Positions 8,624-17,161 of a stretch of DNA of 44,657 nucleotides are shown piece after piece; the first letter of the stretch is position 1, and each line of letters opens with the position of its first letter. The stretch is from Hyphomicrobiales bacterium. Its GTDB lineage: Bacteria > Pseudomonadota > Alphaproteobacteria > Rhizobiales > Rhizobiaceae. The translations under genes were made by a program, and so were the position numbers. Below the pieces are notes generated by a model. The model was not told where the DNA came from and did not search any database. It was given only the letters and a program-made list of their open reading frames with translations. Location of the stretch: NCBI GenBank assembly GCA_017305925.1, contig JAFKJW010000191.1, positions 1 through 44,657 on the forward strand, in the 5' to 3' direction.

Positions 8624-10117
8624 TCAGGGCTCCACATGGAAGGTGATGGTCTTCAGGTCGGACATTTCGAGCAGCGTATGGCGTCCTCCGGTCCGTCCCG
8701 TTCCCGACGCGGTGCCGGCAGCGCCGCCCGCGGGAATATGGGTTTCCCAGTAATTGGAAGCCTCGTTGACGTTGACGATGCCGCAGCGGATGCGCTCCGC
8801 GTGGCGGAAGGCCCGGCTGACGTCGCGCGTGAAAAGCGCGGCGGAAAGGCCCATCGGGCTCGCGGCCGCCAGCGCGTAGAGTTCCTCGTCCGAATTGAAG
8901 CGCAGGACGGGAATCACCGGGCCGAAGGTTTCGTCGCAATGCAGCGCGCATTGGGGCGGCACATCGACGATCACCGTGGGCTCGTAATAAAGTTTCGTCG
9001 GCATGCCCTCGGCGCGGCGCCCGCCCATCAGAATCCTGCCGCCAAGGCGGACGGCCTCGGCAAGATGGGTGTCGACCTTCCGGGCGTTCTCTTCGTTGTT
9101 GAGCGCGCCGAGCCTCGAGGCCGGGTCGGTGGCCGTCATGGGTTTGATCTGCGCGGCCGCCTCGACGATCCGCTCCACCAGCGCGTCATGGACGCGCGCA
9201 TCCACCAGGACGCGCTCGGTCGCCGTGCAGATCTGGCCGGCATTGGCGAGCGCGCCCTTGACGATGCAGTTCGCGGCGCGATCGAGATCGGCATCGTCCA
9301 GCACGATGGTCGGGCCGTTGCCGCCCAGTTCCAGGAGCTGGGCCTTGCCCGTGGAGCGCGTCGCGATCACCTTGCCGGTCTCCGACGACCCGGTAAAGGC
9401 TATACCCTGCGTGTCCGGCGAGGTGACGAGCACGTCGCCGACGACGGGTCCCTCGCCGGTGACGAGGTGGATCGTGCCCTCGGGCACGCCCGCCGCGCTC
9501 ATGCACTCCACGAGAAGCATCGCGCAAAGCGAGGTCGTGGGGGCCGGTGTCCAGACCATGGCGTTGCCGGTGGCTATGCCGGGGCCGAGATAGTAGATCG
9601 AGGGCAGCGCGACCGGGAAATTCCATGGCGTGATGACGCCGAAGACGCCCTTGGGCTGAAGGATCGAAATGGCGCGCTTGGCGGGATCCTCGACCGGAAA
9701 ACTCGCGCTTTCGAGCCATTTGATCTGCTCGCCCGCGTTGCGGAAGGCAACCGCCGCGCCGGCGACCTCGCCGCGCGCTTCCGTTATGGGCTTCCCCTGC
9801 TCCAGGCAGAGCAGACCGGCTATCTCCTCCGAGCGCCGGTCGATCTCGGCCGCGATCGACTGGCAGAGCGCGGCGCGCTGCCAGACGGACATCGAGGCGA
9901 GCTTGCGGGCATTCGTCTTGGCCGAGGCGACGGCCCGAAGGGCGTCCGAACGCGAGCCGAGGGGCAGCCAGCCGACGTCCTCACCGGTGCTGGGGCTGAC
10001 CACGCGCAGCCATTCCTTGCCGGTTCCCTCTTCCCACACGCCATCGATGAACATCCGGCCTTTCTTGGCGCCTGATGCCGGGCGGTCATGAACTTCAAGT
10101 CCCTTCAGGAGCCGCAC
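8624..10117 (-). CDS. NAD(P)-dependent aldehyde dehydrogenase
   Basis: 497 residues, full length. Catalytic residues are present: Asn166 in PWNFP, Glu263 in LELGGNGP and Cys297 in NAGQICTATER. The lysine that normally follows the GNAMV strand and binds the cofactor ribose is replaced by Thr190 (VWTPAPTT), an uncommon variant that may alter cofactor use. Translation starts with GTG at 10117 behind AGGAAGG. This is the first gene of the six-gene minus-strand operon, divergent from the DeoR regulator gene. It probably oxidises the aldehyde made by the GMC enzyme (inference). Confidence 0.92.
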   Translation of the reverse strand: MRLLKGLEVHDRPASGAKKGRMFIDGVWEEGTGKEWLRVVSPSTGEDVGWLPLGSRSDALRAVASAKTNARKLASMSVWQRAALCQSIAAEIDRRSEEIAGLLCLEQGKPITEARGEVAGAAVAFRNAGEQIKWLESASFPVEDPAKRAISILQPKGVFGVITPWNFPVALPSIYYLGPGIATGNAMVWTPAPTTSLCAMLLVECMSAAGVPEGTIHLVTGEGPVVGDVLVTSPDTQGIAFTGSSETGKVIATRSTGKAQLLELGGNGPTIVLDDADLDRAANCIVKGALANAGQICTATERVLVDARVHDALVERIVEAAAQIKPMTATDPASRLGALNNEENARKVDTHLAEAVRLGGRILMGGRRAEGMPTKLYYEPTVIVDVPPQCALHCDETFGPVIPVLRFNSDEELYALAAASPMGLSAALFTRDVSRAFRHAERIRCGIVNVNEASNYWETHIPAGGAAGTASGTGRTGGRHTLLEMSDLKTITFHVEP

Positions 10118-10157
10118 GCTTCACCTTCCTGTCTTCTTCTTATCGGAGCGATTAGAT

Positions 10158-10177
10158 ATGTTCGAGTTTGTTTCCGC
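10158..10177. promoter_or_regulatory. Candidate DeoR operator, ALDH side of the divergent region
   Basis: Two units in tandem, ATGTTCGAGT then TTGTTTCCGC, with TGTT repeated exactly 10 bp apart. ATGTTCGA matches the half-site known for GlpR-type DeoR regulators. It lies 41 bases upstream of the aldehyde dehydrogenase start. Related units occur at 10271, 16736 and 24260. Confidence 0.5.
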
Positions 10178-10225
10178 CCCGGCGCGCCGGCCGAACGCAG
10201 TGGACCGGGGACGCAACAGAATGCC

Positions 10226-10254
10226 TTGGCAGCGTTCGCGGATATGCCTATGAA
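10226..10254 (+). promoter_or_regulatory. Candidate promoter of the DeoR regulator gene
   Basis: A -35 element TTGGCA (10226-10231) and a -10 element TATGAA (10249-10254) are separated by 17 bases. The 10271-10288 palindrome follows directly downstream, where a repressor would block transcription. Confidence 0.45.
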
Positions 10255-10270
10255 CGGAGCAGGCCAGAAA

Positions 10271-10288
10271 ATGTTCGAAATCAAACAT
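10271..10288. promoter_or_regulatory. Candidate DeoR autoregulatory operator (palindrome)
   Basis: ATGTTCGAAATCAAACAT is an inverted repeat of ATGTTYGA with a 2-bp centre and one mismatch. It closely resembles the GlpR operator consensus (WATGTTCGWW and its complement). It lies between the candidate promoter and the ATG at 10327. Confidence 0.55.
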
Positions 10289-10326
10289 GAGCTGGAACGA
10301 GCCGCCGGATTCGGGACGAGGTGGAT

Positions 10327-11148
10327 ATGAGCGACAATGAGCGGGAAGCTGCGGCGCCGATAGGGGGACGCCTGATCGGGCGCGTCCGCAAGGAGCGCAT
10401 TGCCACGATGATCCGCTCGCAGGGTTTCATGTCCTCGGCGGCGCTGGCCGAACTGTTTCAGGTTTCGGAAATGACGATCCGCCGCGACCTCGCCGAGCTG
10501 GAGATGCGCGGAGAGATCCAGCGCACGCACGGCGGCGCGGTGACGGAGGAGTCGGCGGCCGAACGCGGCAGGACGCCGCGCGAGCCGTTTTTCGACGAAC
10601 GGCATCTGGCCAATGCCGACGCGAAGGCCAGGATCGCAAGGGCAGCTCTGGCCTACATCAAGCCGGCCCAGGCGATCGCGCTGGATGTCGGAACGACGAC
10701 CTTCGAAGTGGCGCGCCTGATCGGGCCCGAACTGGGCGTCCGCATCTTCACCAACAACCTGCGCATCGCCACGGCGCGGGCTGACCGAAGCTCCGAGATT
10801 TACCTTCTGGGCGGCCGGCTGCGCGAGAAGGAGATGTCGCTTTGCGGGCCGGTTGCCGTCGATCAGGCACGGCGCCTGTGGTTCGATGTCGTCTTCATCG
10901 GCGTTTCGTCCGTCACCTCGCAGGGCATTTTCGACTATTCCATCGAGGAGACGGAGCTCAAGCGCGTCTTCATCGAGCGGGCCACGCGGCGCATCGTGGT
11001 GGCGGACAGCTCGAAATTCGAGGAAATGTCGCTGGTGCAGGTCGCCAGCCTTCAGCAATTCGACGTGCTGATAAGCGAGGCCGCGCCGCCGCCCGCGCTG
11101 GCGTCCAGCCTGGCCGCGGCCGGTGTCGAAGTGGTGGTGGCGCCCTGA
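10327..11148 (+). CDS. DeoR family transcriptional regulator
   Basis: 273 residues. The amino-terminal helix-turn-helix (SSAALAELFQVSEMTIRRDL) is typical of DeoR. The sugar-phosphate-sensing domain follows, with ALDVGTTTFEVA, TNNLRIA and VADSSKF, conserved positions of the family. ATG at 10327 is preferred because GAGGT lies five bases upstream; a GTG at 10321 is in frame. DeoR proteins usually repress sugar catabolic operons and release DNA on binding a phosphorylated sugar. The FGGY kinase under a candidate operator at 24260 could make that inducer (inference). Candidate operators lie at 10158, 10271, 16736 and 24260. Confidence 0.92.
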   Translation: MSDNEREAAAPIGGRLIGRVRKERIATMIRSQGFMSSAALAELFQVSEMTIRRDLAELEMRGEIQRTHGGAVTEESAAERGRTPREPFFDERHLANADAKARIARAALAYIKPAQAIALDVGTTTFEVARLIGPELGVRIFTNNLRIATARADRSSEIYLLGGRLREKEMSLCGPVAVDQARRLWFDVVFIGVSSVTSQGIFDYSIEETELKRVFIERATRRIVVADSSKFEEMSLVQVASLQQFDVLISEAAPPPALASSLAAAGVEVVVAP

Positions 11149-11208
11149 TTGCCGCGCCGGCGGCGCATATGAAGACGCTGGCGTCATTTTCCTATCGGCT
11201 GAAGCGTG

Positions 11209-12288
11209 TCATTTCACGGCCGGCAGAAACGCGTCGGGCGAAACCGGCCGGCCTGTCCTCGCCGCCTCGTCGCAGGCGAAAAGCACGCGGTGCATTTCCC
11301 AGGCCTCGTCGAAGCCCGAATAAGGCATCGGCTCGTCACGCAGCAGATTGGCCAGGATCCGGTCGAACATCGGCCTGAACATGTCGGGCGTGATATCGCC
11401 GGCATCGTTGATCGAGCGCGTGGTGAGCTGCTGCCAGGCGCGGGGCTCAAGGCCGGGCAGCATCACGCGGCTCAGGATCCTGGTGTCGATCAGGCTGCCT
11501 TCCGAACCGATCAGCGTGTTGCGCCAGTAATAGGGATGAAGGCTGTCAAGGCAGGACGTGACCTGGCCGACGCGGCCGTCCTCGAAGCGGATCAGATTGA
11601 GCTGGGTTGCCGGATACTCGATCCCTGCAAAATCGGGCGCCGAGGACATGGTGGTGACGGCCTGCACTTCGGCGACCTTCAAGCCCTTCATGATCAGCAT
11701 CAGCATCATCAGCGGGTGGCAGCCGCAGAACAGCATGGACGAGCCGCCGACCTTCTTCGTGCGAGCCCACCAATGCTGGCGGACCCAGGGGCCGATGCCG
11801 TTGAAATATTCGATCTCGGCGAGATGGACGCGGCCGAGCCAACCCTTGTTGACCGCCTCGATCGTCGCCTGAAGCTGCCCGTAGTGGAATTCCTGGAAGC
11901 CCACGAAGGCCCGGATGCCCGCCCCGTCGACGGCCTTGCGAACGGCGAAGAGTTCTTCGGACGTCAGGCATATCGGCTTTTCGACGATGAAATGCTTGCC
12001 GCGCCTGGCCGCCGCGATGGCTTGCGCGGCATGTGTGTCATGGAGCGTGCAGATCGAGACGAAGTCGCAATCGCATTCGTCGAGCATGCGCTCGTAGTCG
12101 GAGAAGACCGTGACATCGGCACCGCAGACGGCGGCGATGTCGGCGGCTTCCGCCTCGGGGCGCAGGGAATAAACCCCGGCAACGACGACCCCGGGCGTCG
12201 TCGCCCAGGTCTCGGCATGGCACCGGCCGGCCTGGCCGAAACCTGCGACGGCGACCCGAAGAGGGCGACTGGAATCGACTGCGGGCAT
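11209..12288 (-). CDS. Gfo/Idh/MocA family NAD(P)-dependent oxidoreductase
   Basis: 359 residues. The Rossmann motif VAVAGFGQAGRCHAE is at the start, the EKPICLT motif with the conserved Lys lies near residue 100, and GCHPL holds the conserved His of the substrate site. These enzymes oxidise or reduce the hydroxyl groups of sugars and inositols. The ATG at 12288 overlaps the stop of the ABC ATPase gene by ATGA, so it is the last gene of the transporter operon and probably acts on the imported sugar-like substrate. It ends convergent to the DeoR gene, with 60 bases between them and no convincing terminator. Confidence 0.9.
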   Translation of the reverse strand: MPAVDSSRPLRVAVAGFGQAGRCHAETWATTPGVVVAGVYSLRPEAEAADIAAVCGADVTVFSDYERMLDECDCDFVSICTLHDTHAAQAIAAARRGKHFIVEKPICLTSEELFAVRKAVDGAGIRAFVGFQEFHYGQLQATIEAVNKGWLGRVHLAEIEYFNGIGPWVRQHWWARTKKVGGSSMLFCGCHPLMMLMLIMKGLKVAEVQAVTTMSSAPDFAGIEYPATQLNLIRFEDGRVGQVTSCLDSLHPYYWRNTLIGSEGSLIDTRILSRVMLPGLEPRAWQQLTTRSINDAGDITPDMFRPMFDRILANLLRDEPMPYSGFDEAWEMHRVLFACDEAARTGRPVSPDAFLPAVK

Positions 12289-13382
12289 CAGGCTCTCTTC
12301 TCGACGGCAAGGACGCGCTCGGTGGCCGGATCGAACAGGCGTGCCGACGCGCCGTCGAACGTGGCGTGGACAGCGGTGCCGATCGGCGCCGTGAAGCCGG
12401 CCGGCGCGATAACGCGGATCTTTTCCCCGGCGGGACCGTCGCAGATCACGATGGCTTCGTTGCCGAGCTGTTCGATGGCGTAGACGGTGAGCGGCAAGGC
12501 GGAGCTTCCCGCCTCGCTGAGCCGCATCAGATGCGGCCTGATGCCGAGGATGATTTCCTTCGCCGGCGCGGCGCCCGCGAACTCTCCCGTGATCTCGACC
12601 TTGAGGGACGGATTGACCAGCCAGAGCTTCCCGTCGGCTCGTTCGAGCGAGCCCTTGAGGAAGTTCATCGGCGGCGCGCCGACGAAGCCGGCGACGAACA
12701 GGGTTGCCGGCCGGTTGTAGATGTCGGTCGGCGTGCCGATCTGCTCCAGGCGGCCGTTGCGCATCACGCCGATGCGGTCGCCCATCGTCATCGCCTCGAT
12801 CTGGTCGTGGGTGACGAAGATCATGGTGGTGCGGATACGCTTCTGGAGATTGACGAGCTCGGCGCGCAGCGAAAGCCTGAGCGAGGCATCCAGCGCCGAC
12901 AGAGGCTCGTCGAGCAGGAAGCCGGCGGGCTCGCGCACGATCGCCTTGGCGGTGGCGATGCGCTGGCGCTCGCCGCCCGAAAGCTGCGAAGGCAGCTTGT
13001 CGAGAAGGCGGGTGACGTCGACCGTCTCGGCGGCACGCGCAATGCGGGCCTCTATTTCCTGCTTGGACAGGCCGGAGCGCTTGAGGCTCATATAGATGTT
13101 GTCGTGCGCCGACAGGTGCGGATAGAGCAGCGACGACTGGAACACCATCGCGATGTTGCGCTCGTGGGGGGAGCGCTGAGTGACGTCGACGCCGTCGAAC
13201 AGAATCTGGCCGGACGTCGGATCCGTCAAGCCGGCGACCATGTTCATCGTCGTGGACTTGCCGCAGCCGGACGGTCCGAGGAGAACCAGAAGCTCCCCGT
13301 CTTCGATCGTCATGTCGAGGTTCTGGACGGCATTGAAGCCGCCATAGGTCTTGACGATGTTACGCAGTTCAATGCGTGCCAT
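12288..13382 (-). CDS. Sugar ABC transporter ATP-binding protein (UgpC/MalK type)
   Basis: 364 residues. Walker A GPSGCGKST is at 36-44, the signature LSGGERQR near 134, Walker B FLLDEPLSALD follows, and the switch His is in FVTHDQ. A carboxy-terminal extension of about 120 residues (TOBE-type, ILGIRPHLM) marks the CUT1 class that energises uptake of oligosaccharides, polyols or glycerophosphodiesters. It forms one operon with the two permeases and the binding protein. Its ATG sits 24 bases beyond the second permease stop. Confidence 0.93.
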   Translation of the reverse strand: MARIELRNIVKTYGGFNAVQNLDMTIEDGELLVLLGPSGCGKSTTMNMVAGLTDPTSGQILFDGVDVTQRSPHERNIAMVFQSSLLYPHLSAHDNIYMSLKRSGLSKQEIEARIARAAETVDVTRLLDKLPSQLSGGERQRIATAKAIVREPAGFLLDEPLSALDASLRLSLRAELVNLQKRIRTTMIFVTHDQIEAMTMGDRIGVMRNGRLEQIGTPTDIYNRPATLFVAGFVGAPPMNFLKGSLERADGKLWLVNPSLKVEITGEFAGAAPAKEIILGIRPHLMRLSEAGSSALPLTVYAIEQLGNEAIVICDGPAGEKIRVIAPAGFTAPIGTAVHATFDGASARLFDPATERVLAVEKRA

Positions 13383-13406
13383 GTTCCGGGGCTCTCCTCG
13401 ATGATC

Positions 13407-14261
13407 TCAGGCGAAGTTCATTTCCGCGATGTGCTTCTGCAGAAAGAACGCGATGACGAAGGGCGGCAGCAGGCTGAGCAGCAGGCTTGCCGCGAGCTGC
13501 GCCGGCTCCGGAACCTGGAACAGGAAGCCAGACATGGCGGCCGGCAGCGTGACCGCGTTCGACCCCGTCACCAGGATCTGAGCATAGACATATTCGTTCC
13601 AGGAGAACAGGAAGGCGATGACGGCCGCCACCATGATGCCGCTGCTCGCCATCGGGACGATGATGCGCGTCAGCACGTAGAGCCGGCTGAAGCCGTCGAC
13701 CCTTGCCAGAAGCTCCACCGGCGGCAGGTTGCGGAAAAAGCCGATCAGCATCCAGGCGACGATCGGAATGGTGATCGTCAGCGTGACGATGATCAGGCCC
13801 GTCATCGTTCCGGTGAGGCCGAGCTGGACATAGAGCGTGTAGAAGGGGATGAGCGTCGACACCGGGGGCAGCGAAACCGACAGCAGGATCGCCGCCAGCA
13901 GCTTTCCCTTGAGGGGAAATTCGAGCCGCGCGAAGACATAGGCCAGCGGCACGACCACGACGGTCGTGATCGCGGTGACGATCGCCGCCACCAGAAGGCT
14001 GTTGCGCAGGCCCAGCATGATCTGCCGAGCCTGGCCGGAAGCCTTGTACACCGTCCCGTCCTGGGCGGTGTAGTCGAAGCCGAAGATGTTGAAGAAGGAT
14101 GCCAGGTTCGGCTGATGCGGAAAGAGCATCGGCGGAAAGCGGGCGATCTCGGTCTTCGTCATGAAGGCGTACTTCACCGTCCAGTACATGGGCAGGAAGG
14201 TCCATAGCAGCGCGACGGCGACGGCGAGGACGAGCCAGATGGTCCTGGTACGGCCGATCAT
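13407..14261 (-). CDS. Carbohydrate ABC transporter permease (MalG type)
   Basis: 284 residues with about six membrane helices. The first follows MIGRTRTIWLVLAVAVA. The cytoplasmic EAA loop appears as ELLARVDGFSRLYVLTRI and contacts the ATPase. The start at 14261 overlaps the stop of the upstream permease (ATGA). A periplasmic loop after helix 1 (residues about 30-75) is longer than in many MalG proteins. Function: inner-membrane half of a CUT1 importer. Confidence 0.92.
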   Translation of the reverse strand: MIGRTRTIWLVLAVAVALLWTFLPMYWTVKYAFMTKTEIARFPPMLFPHQPNLASFFNIFGFDYTAQDGTVYKASGQARQIMLGLRNSLLVAAIVTAITTVVVVPLAYVFARLEFPLKGKLLAAILLSVSLPPVSTLIPFYTLYVQLGLTGTMTGLIIVTLTITIPIVAWMLIGFFRNLPPVELLARVDGFSRLYVLTRIIVPMASSGIMVAAVIAFLFSWNEYVYAQILVTGSNAVTLPAAMSGFLFQVPEPAQLAASLLLSLLPPFVIAFFLQKHIAEMNFA

Positions 14262-15181
14262 TGACGTTCCTCCTTGCGGCCCCACAGGAAGTACAGGATG
14301 CCCGTCGAGACGAGGATGACGGCGAGCAGGAAGAAGGACATCGCAGCCCCGTAGCCGAGATCGAGATTGACGAAGCTGATCTTGTACAGGGTGTAGGTCA
14401 GCACGGACGACGCGCCGCCCGGCCCCCCTTGCGTCTCGGTGAAGATGTAGTCGAAGGTCTTCATCGCAAGCACGGTGGTGATGCAGGTGAAGACGAAGAT
14501 GGTGAAACGCAGCGGCGGCAGGGTGACATGCCAGAAGGTTTCGAGGCGCGACATCCGGTCGATCTTGGCCAGGTCGTAGAGCCGCTGCGGCGTTGTCAGC
14601 ATGTTGGCGAGCAGAAAGAATGCCACCAGCGGCGCCATGTTCCACGCCGCGCCGACGGCGAGATATTCGATCACGAAGCGGGCCGAGATCAGATTGATGG
14701 TCTGGCTCGACCCGAACATGGCGGCAACGGCCGTGCCCACGCCCGTCTGGCCACGGCCGAGATAGGCAAAGAAAATCCCCGCGCCATAGGGCGAGACCGC
14801 CCAGGGCAGGATGATCAGGGCGCGCAGCCATCGCCACTTGCCGGGCAGGTGCTTGAGGATCAGCGCCAGGCCGAGGCCGACGCCGAGCGTCAGGATCACG
14901 GTCTCGATCGTGAAGCGGAACGTCTTGCTGAGCGAGCTCCAGAAGCTCTGGTCGTAAAAGACCTTGGCATAATTCTGGAATCCTACCCAGTCCGCCGAAT
15001 AGCCGCCGAAGAAGCGGATCTCATTGAAGCTCAGATAGAAGGCATAGGCGAGCGGATAGGCGACGACGATCAGAAGGAAGAGGAGGACCGGGATGGAGAC
15101 GATCAGCGCGAAGCTGAAGGTGCTGATCTCCGCCGGGCGCTGTGCGCCTGCCGCGCGCTTTGAACTGACGTTGTCTGCCAT
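14258..15181 (-). CDS. Sugar ABC transporter permease (MalF type)
   Basis: 307 residues with six membrane helices and the EAA-loop sequence RLYDLAKIDRMSRLETFWHV. A cytoplasmic amino terminus of about 25 residues precedes helix 1 (SFALIVSIPVLLFLLIVV). It is the partner of the MalG-type permease. It is separated from the binding-protein gene by 111 bases that contain a strong hairpin at 15252-15286, which may set the expression ratio of binding protein to membrane parts. Confidence 0.92.
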   Translation of the reverse strand: MADNVSSKRAAGAQRPAEISTFSFALIVSIPVLLFLLIVVAYPLAYAFYLSFNEIRFFGGYSADWVGFQNYAKVFYDQSFWSSLSKTFRFTIETVILTLGVGLGLALILKHLPGKWRWLRALIILPWAVSPYGAGIFFAYLGRGQTGVGTAVAAMFGSSQTINLISARFVIEYLAVGAAWNMAPLVAFFLLANMLTTPQRLYDLAKIDRMSRLETFWHVTLPPLRFTIFVFTCITTVLAMKTFDYIFTETQGGPGGASSVLTYTLYKISFVNLDLGYGAAMSFFLLAVILVSTGILYFLWGRKEERQ

Positions 15182-15251
15182 GGGAACGGCTTCCCTCGCT
15201 TCTCGATTGCAGGCGCTTCGGAGGCGGGGAAGGTCCTCGCCTGCCGGGTGT

Positions 15252-15286
15252 TCGTGCCGGCGGGCGAGGAAAGCACGCCGGCACGA
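15252..15286. repeat. 11-bp perfect hairpin between binding-protein and permease genes
   Basis: TCGTGCCGGCG (15252-15262) pairs perfectly with CGCCGGCACGA (15276-15286) across a 13-base loop. It begins a few bases after the stop of the solute-binding-protein gene. There is no U-tract, so it is more likely an mRNA-stabilising or partial-attenuation structure, as known between malE-like and malF-like genes, than a full terminator. Confidence 0.65.
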
Positions 15287-15292
15287 TTGGCG

Positions 15293-16666
15293 TCAGATCT
15301 TGTAGCGCGCGTTGAGCTCTTCGATCTTGGCGTTGGCTTCGTTGACCACGCCTTCCACGTCGAGATCCTGCTGCAGGAAGGCGAACAGCTTGTCGCGGAG
15401 CCAGAAGTTGAATTCTTCCGACCACACCACGTTCCAGATGCCCTTCGGATAAGGCGTCTTGGAGTAGACCTCGAGCACCCGGTCGTAGTCTTCCGGACGC
15501 ATCAGCGAGGTCGACACGGCGGTGCGGGCCTCGTCGCTCTCCATCACGCTCTTGTAGGCGGAGAAGAGCATGTTCTCCTTCAGCCAGCGATTGGCGACGG
15601 CGAACTCGCCCTTCTCGTCCTTGTAGCCGTACCAGCTGACGAACTTCTTCACGTCTTCCGTCAGCGCCTCGGAGCGGCCCTTGCGCGAGGTCATGAGGTA
15701 GAGCGCGGAGTCGATCAGGCCCCAGCTCTGCTCCTTGGCGGACAGCAGGGAGACGTGACCGGCGACGTCGCCCGACTGCGCCTTGTCGTTGAAGGTCTTC
15801 AGATCATAGATCTGCTGGGGCGAGAAGATGTAGCGGCCGGAGCGGAAGGCGTCGATGTAGCCCGCCTCGTTGTAGGAGAAGACCTCCTCCGGCACGAGCC
15901 CGGACTTCCAGAGCTTCTTCCAGGCTTCCAGCGTCTTGCCCGCGGGGCCGTCGACGGTGAGCAGGGGCTTGTGCGTCTGCGGGTCGGCCACCTGGCCGCC
16001 GCGGTTCATGACCTCGAACACGAAGCCCCAGGAAATGCCGAAATATTCGCCGAACCAGTGCGGCAGATAGGGGGTGGCGACGCCCTTCTCATGCAGCGCG
16101 TAGACCATTTCGTAGAGCGCATCCCAGTTGGCCGGGAGCTGATCTTCCGTGAAGCCGGCTTCCAGATACGGCTTGGTGAAGACATGCAGGCAGCCGCGGG
16201 TCGAGACGAAGTACGACAGGCCGAGCAACTTGCCGTCGATCGACCATGCGTCGCGGATGTTGGGGTACATGCCGTCGGCGATTTCCTGGGCGTTCGGCAG
16301 TTCCGACGCGGGAAGGACCCAGCCGCCACCGGAGTAGCGCACGGCGCTCGAAGGATTGGCATAGAGAACGTCGAGGGCCTCGTTGGCGATCAGCGCCTTT
16401 TCCATGATGGCCGGATAGTCGCCCGTCACCGTGGCGTAGTCGACCTTGCCGTCGAAAGTCTTGTTGTAGGTGTCGACGTTGCCCTGGACGACGTCGGTGC
16501 GGAACTGCCAGCCGCGGAAGTAGACGGTCTCGCCGGAAGTCGGCTTGAAGTCCGCCGCATGCGCGAACGGCAGCGCGGCCAGGCTCGACGTCAGAGCCGT
16601 GGCGCTGAGCAGCGCCGTGTTACGCAGGAAGCCGCGCCGGTTCATGTTTAGAAAATCGTTGCTCAT
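15293..16666 (-). CDS. ABC transporter extracellular solute-binding protein, Tat-exported
   Basis: 457 residues. The amino terminus MNRRGFLRNTALLSATAL is a twin-arginine signal, with cleavage expected after the AHA near residue 37. The remainder has the two-domain layout of family 1 sugar-binding proteins (for example GGWVLPASELPNAQ and VSTRGCLHVF). It is first in the importer operon, with GGGGAATGG upstream of the ATG. Substrate class is sugar, polyol or a derivative; nothing in the sequence names it. A promoter and candidate DeoR operator lie at 16736-16791. Confidence 0.92.
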   Translation of the reverse strand: MSNDFLNMNRRGFLRNTALLSATALTSSLAALPFAHAADFKPTSGETVYFRGWQFRTDVVQGNVDTYNKTFDGKVDYATVTGDYPAIMEKALIANEALDVLYANPSSAVRYSGGGWVLPASELPNAQEIADGMYPNIRDAWSIDGKLLGLSYFVSTRGCLHVFTKPYLEAGFTEDQLPANWDALYEMVYALHEKGVATPYLPHWFGEYFGISWGFVFEVMNRGGQVADPQTHKPLLTVDGPAGKTLEAWKKLWKSGLVPEEVFSYNEAGYIDAFRSGRYIFSPQQIYDLKTFNDKAQSGDVAGHVSLLSAKEQSWGLIDSALYLMTSRKGRSEALTEDVKKFVSWYGYKDEKGEFAVANRWLKENMLFSAYKSVMESDEARTAVSTSLMRPEDYDRVLEVYSKTPYPKGIWNVVWSEEFNFWLRDKLFAFLQQDLDVEGVVNEANAKIEELNARYKI

Positions 16667-16735
16667 GATCCATTCCCCTTGTTTGAGCCAGAGGCATCGT
16701 CGCCTTGAATGCTCCAGATCCAGGATGATCTGGAA

Positions 16736-16791
16736 TGTTTCAATTTTGTCGATTGTGTTCGAATAATGACAAAAAGAGTGTTCGGGTCAAG
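16736..16791 (-). promoter_or_regulatory. Promoter of the importer operon with triple 10-bp DeoR-type repeat
   Basis: On the minus strand, TTGACC (16791-16786) and ATTATT (16768-16763) are 17 bases apart, a good sigma-70-type promoter. Overlapping the -10 and the expected start site are three 10-base units beginning at 16736, 16746 and 16756 (for example GTGTTCGAAT), in phase with one helical turn. The layout suits repression by the DeoR protein. Confidence 0.55.
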
Positions 16792-16837
16792 CGGATTCTG
16801 TGGAATCGAGGGGTCCTACCCTCTAAAAAGAACAAGA

Positions 16838-17161
16838 TCAGGGGGCGGGCCGCTCCCGGGTCGACAGACATGCGGCGCGCAAATCCAGCCGCCGCAGGAG
16901 CAGCGCGCGCTCCGCGTCCTCCTCGTTCTCGAAGAGGCGGTCGCGCTCTATGCGAACCCGGAGGCTCCTGTCCTCGGGCAGGGTCGCGAGCGCCCAGAGC
17001 CTGAATGGAACGAGATTGACGATGATCACGTTGCGGCTGGCGCGTTCTCCGAGCAGCGATTTGAGGAATGCCTGAAGCTCCGGCGAATGCGGTCCTTTCG
17101 GCCGCCGCAGGTATTCCTCCACGAGCTCCTTTTCCCCAGGCGGTTCGTGGAGCCGTGTCAC
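16838..17161 (-). CDS. Small protein homologous to dimethylformamidase small subunit (second copy)
   Basis: 107 residues, GTG start at 17161 overlapping the stop of the M20 gene (GTGA). By hand alignment it matches the 110-residue protein at 22203-22535 from residue 14 on: VEEY against VEEF, HSPELQ against HRSPGLQ, a central PF or EF, and EDAERALLLRRL against EAAEWELFCRRW. That gives roughly 24 identities in 81 positions with one gap. The same pattern (SPxLQ, then F-x-EEA and RR) is what I recall for the DmfA1 small subunit. It follows the M20 hydrolase gene rather than the large-subunit gene, so it may have become a partner of that enzyme (inference). No signal peptide. Confidence 0.75.
   Translation of the reverse strand: MTRLHEPPGEKELVEEYLRRPKGPHSPELQAFLKSLLGERASRNVIIVNLVPFRLWALATLPEDRSLRVRIERDRLFENEEDAERALLLRRLDLRAACLSTRERPAP

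Noticed and set aside
11149-11208. GACGCTGGCGTC followed by ATTTTCC as a terminator between convergent genes
   Set aside because: A 5-bp stem with a two-base loop is too small, and the T-run is short.
12366-14207. Plus-strand frame of about 613 codons opposite the transporter genes
   Set aside because: Composition almost only Arg, Asp, Gly, Glu, Gln; the opposite strand encodes the ABC ATPase and permease with all motifs.
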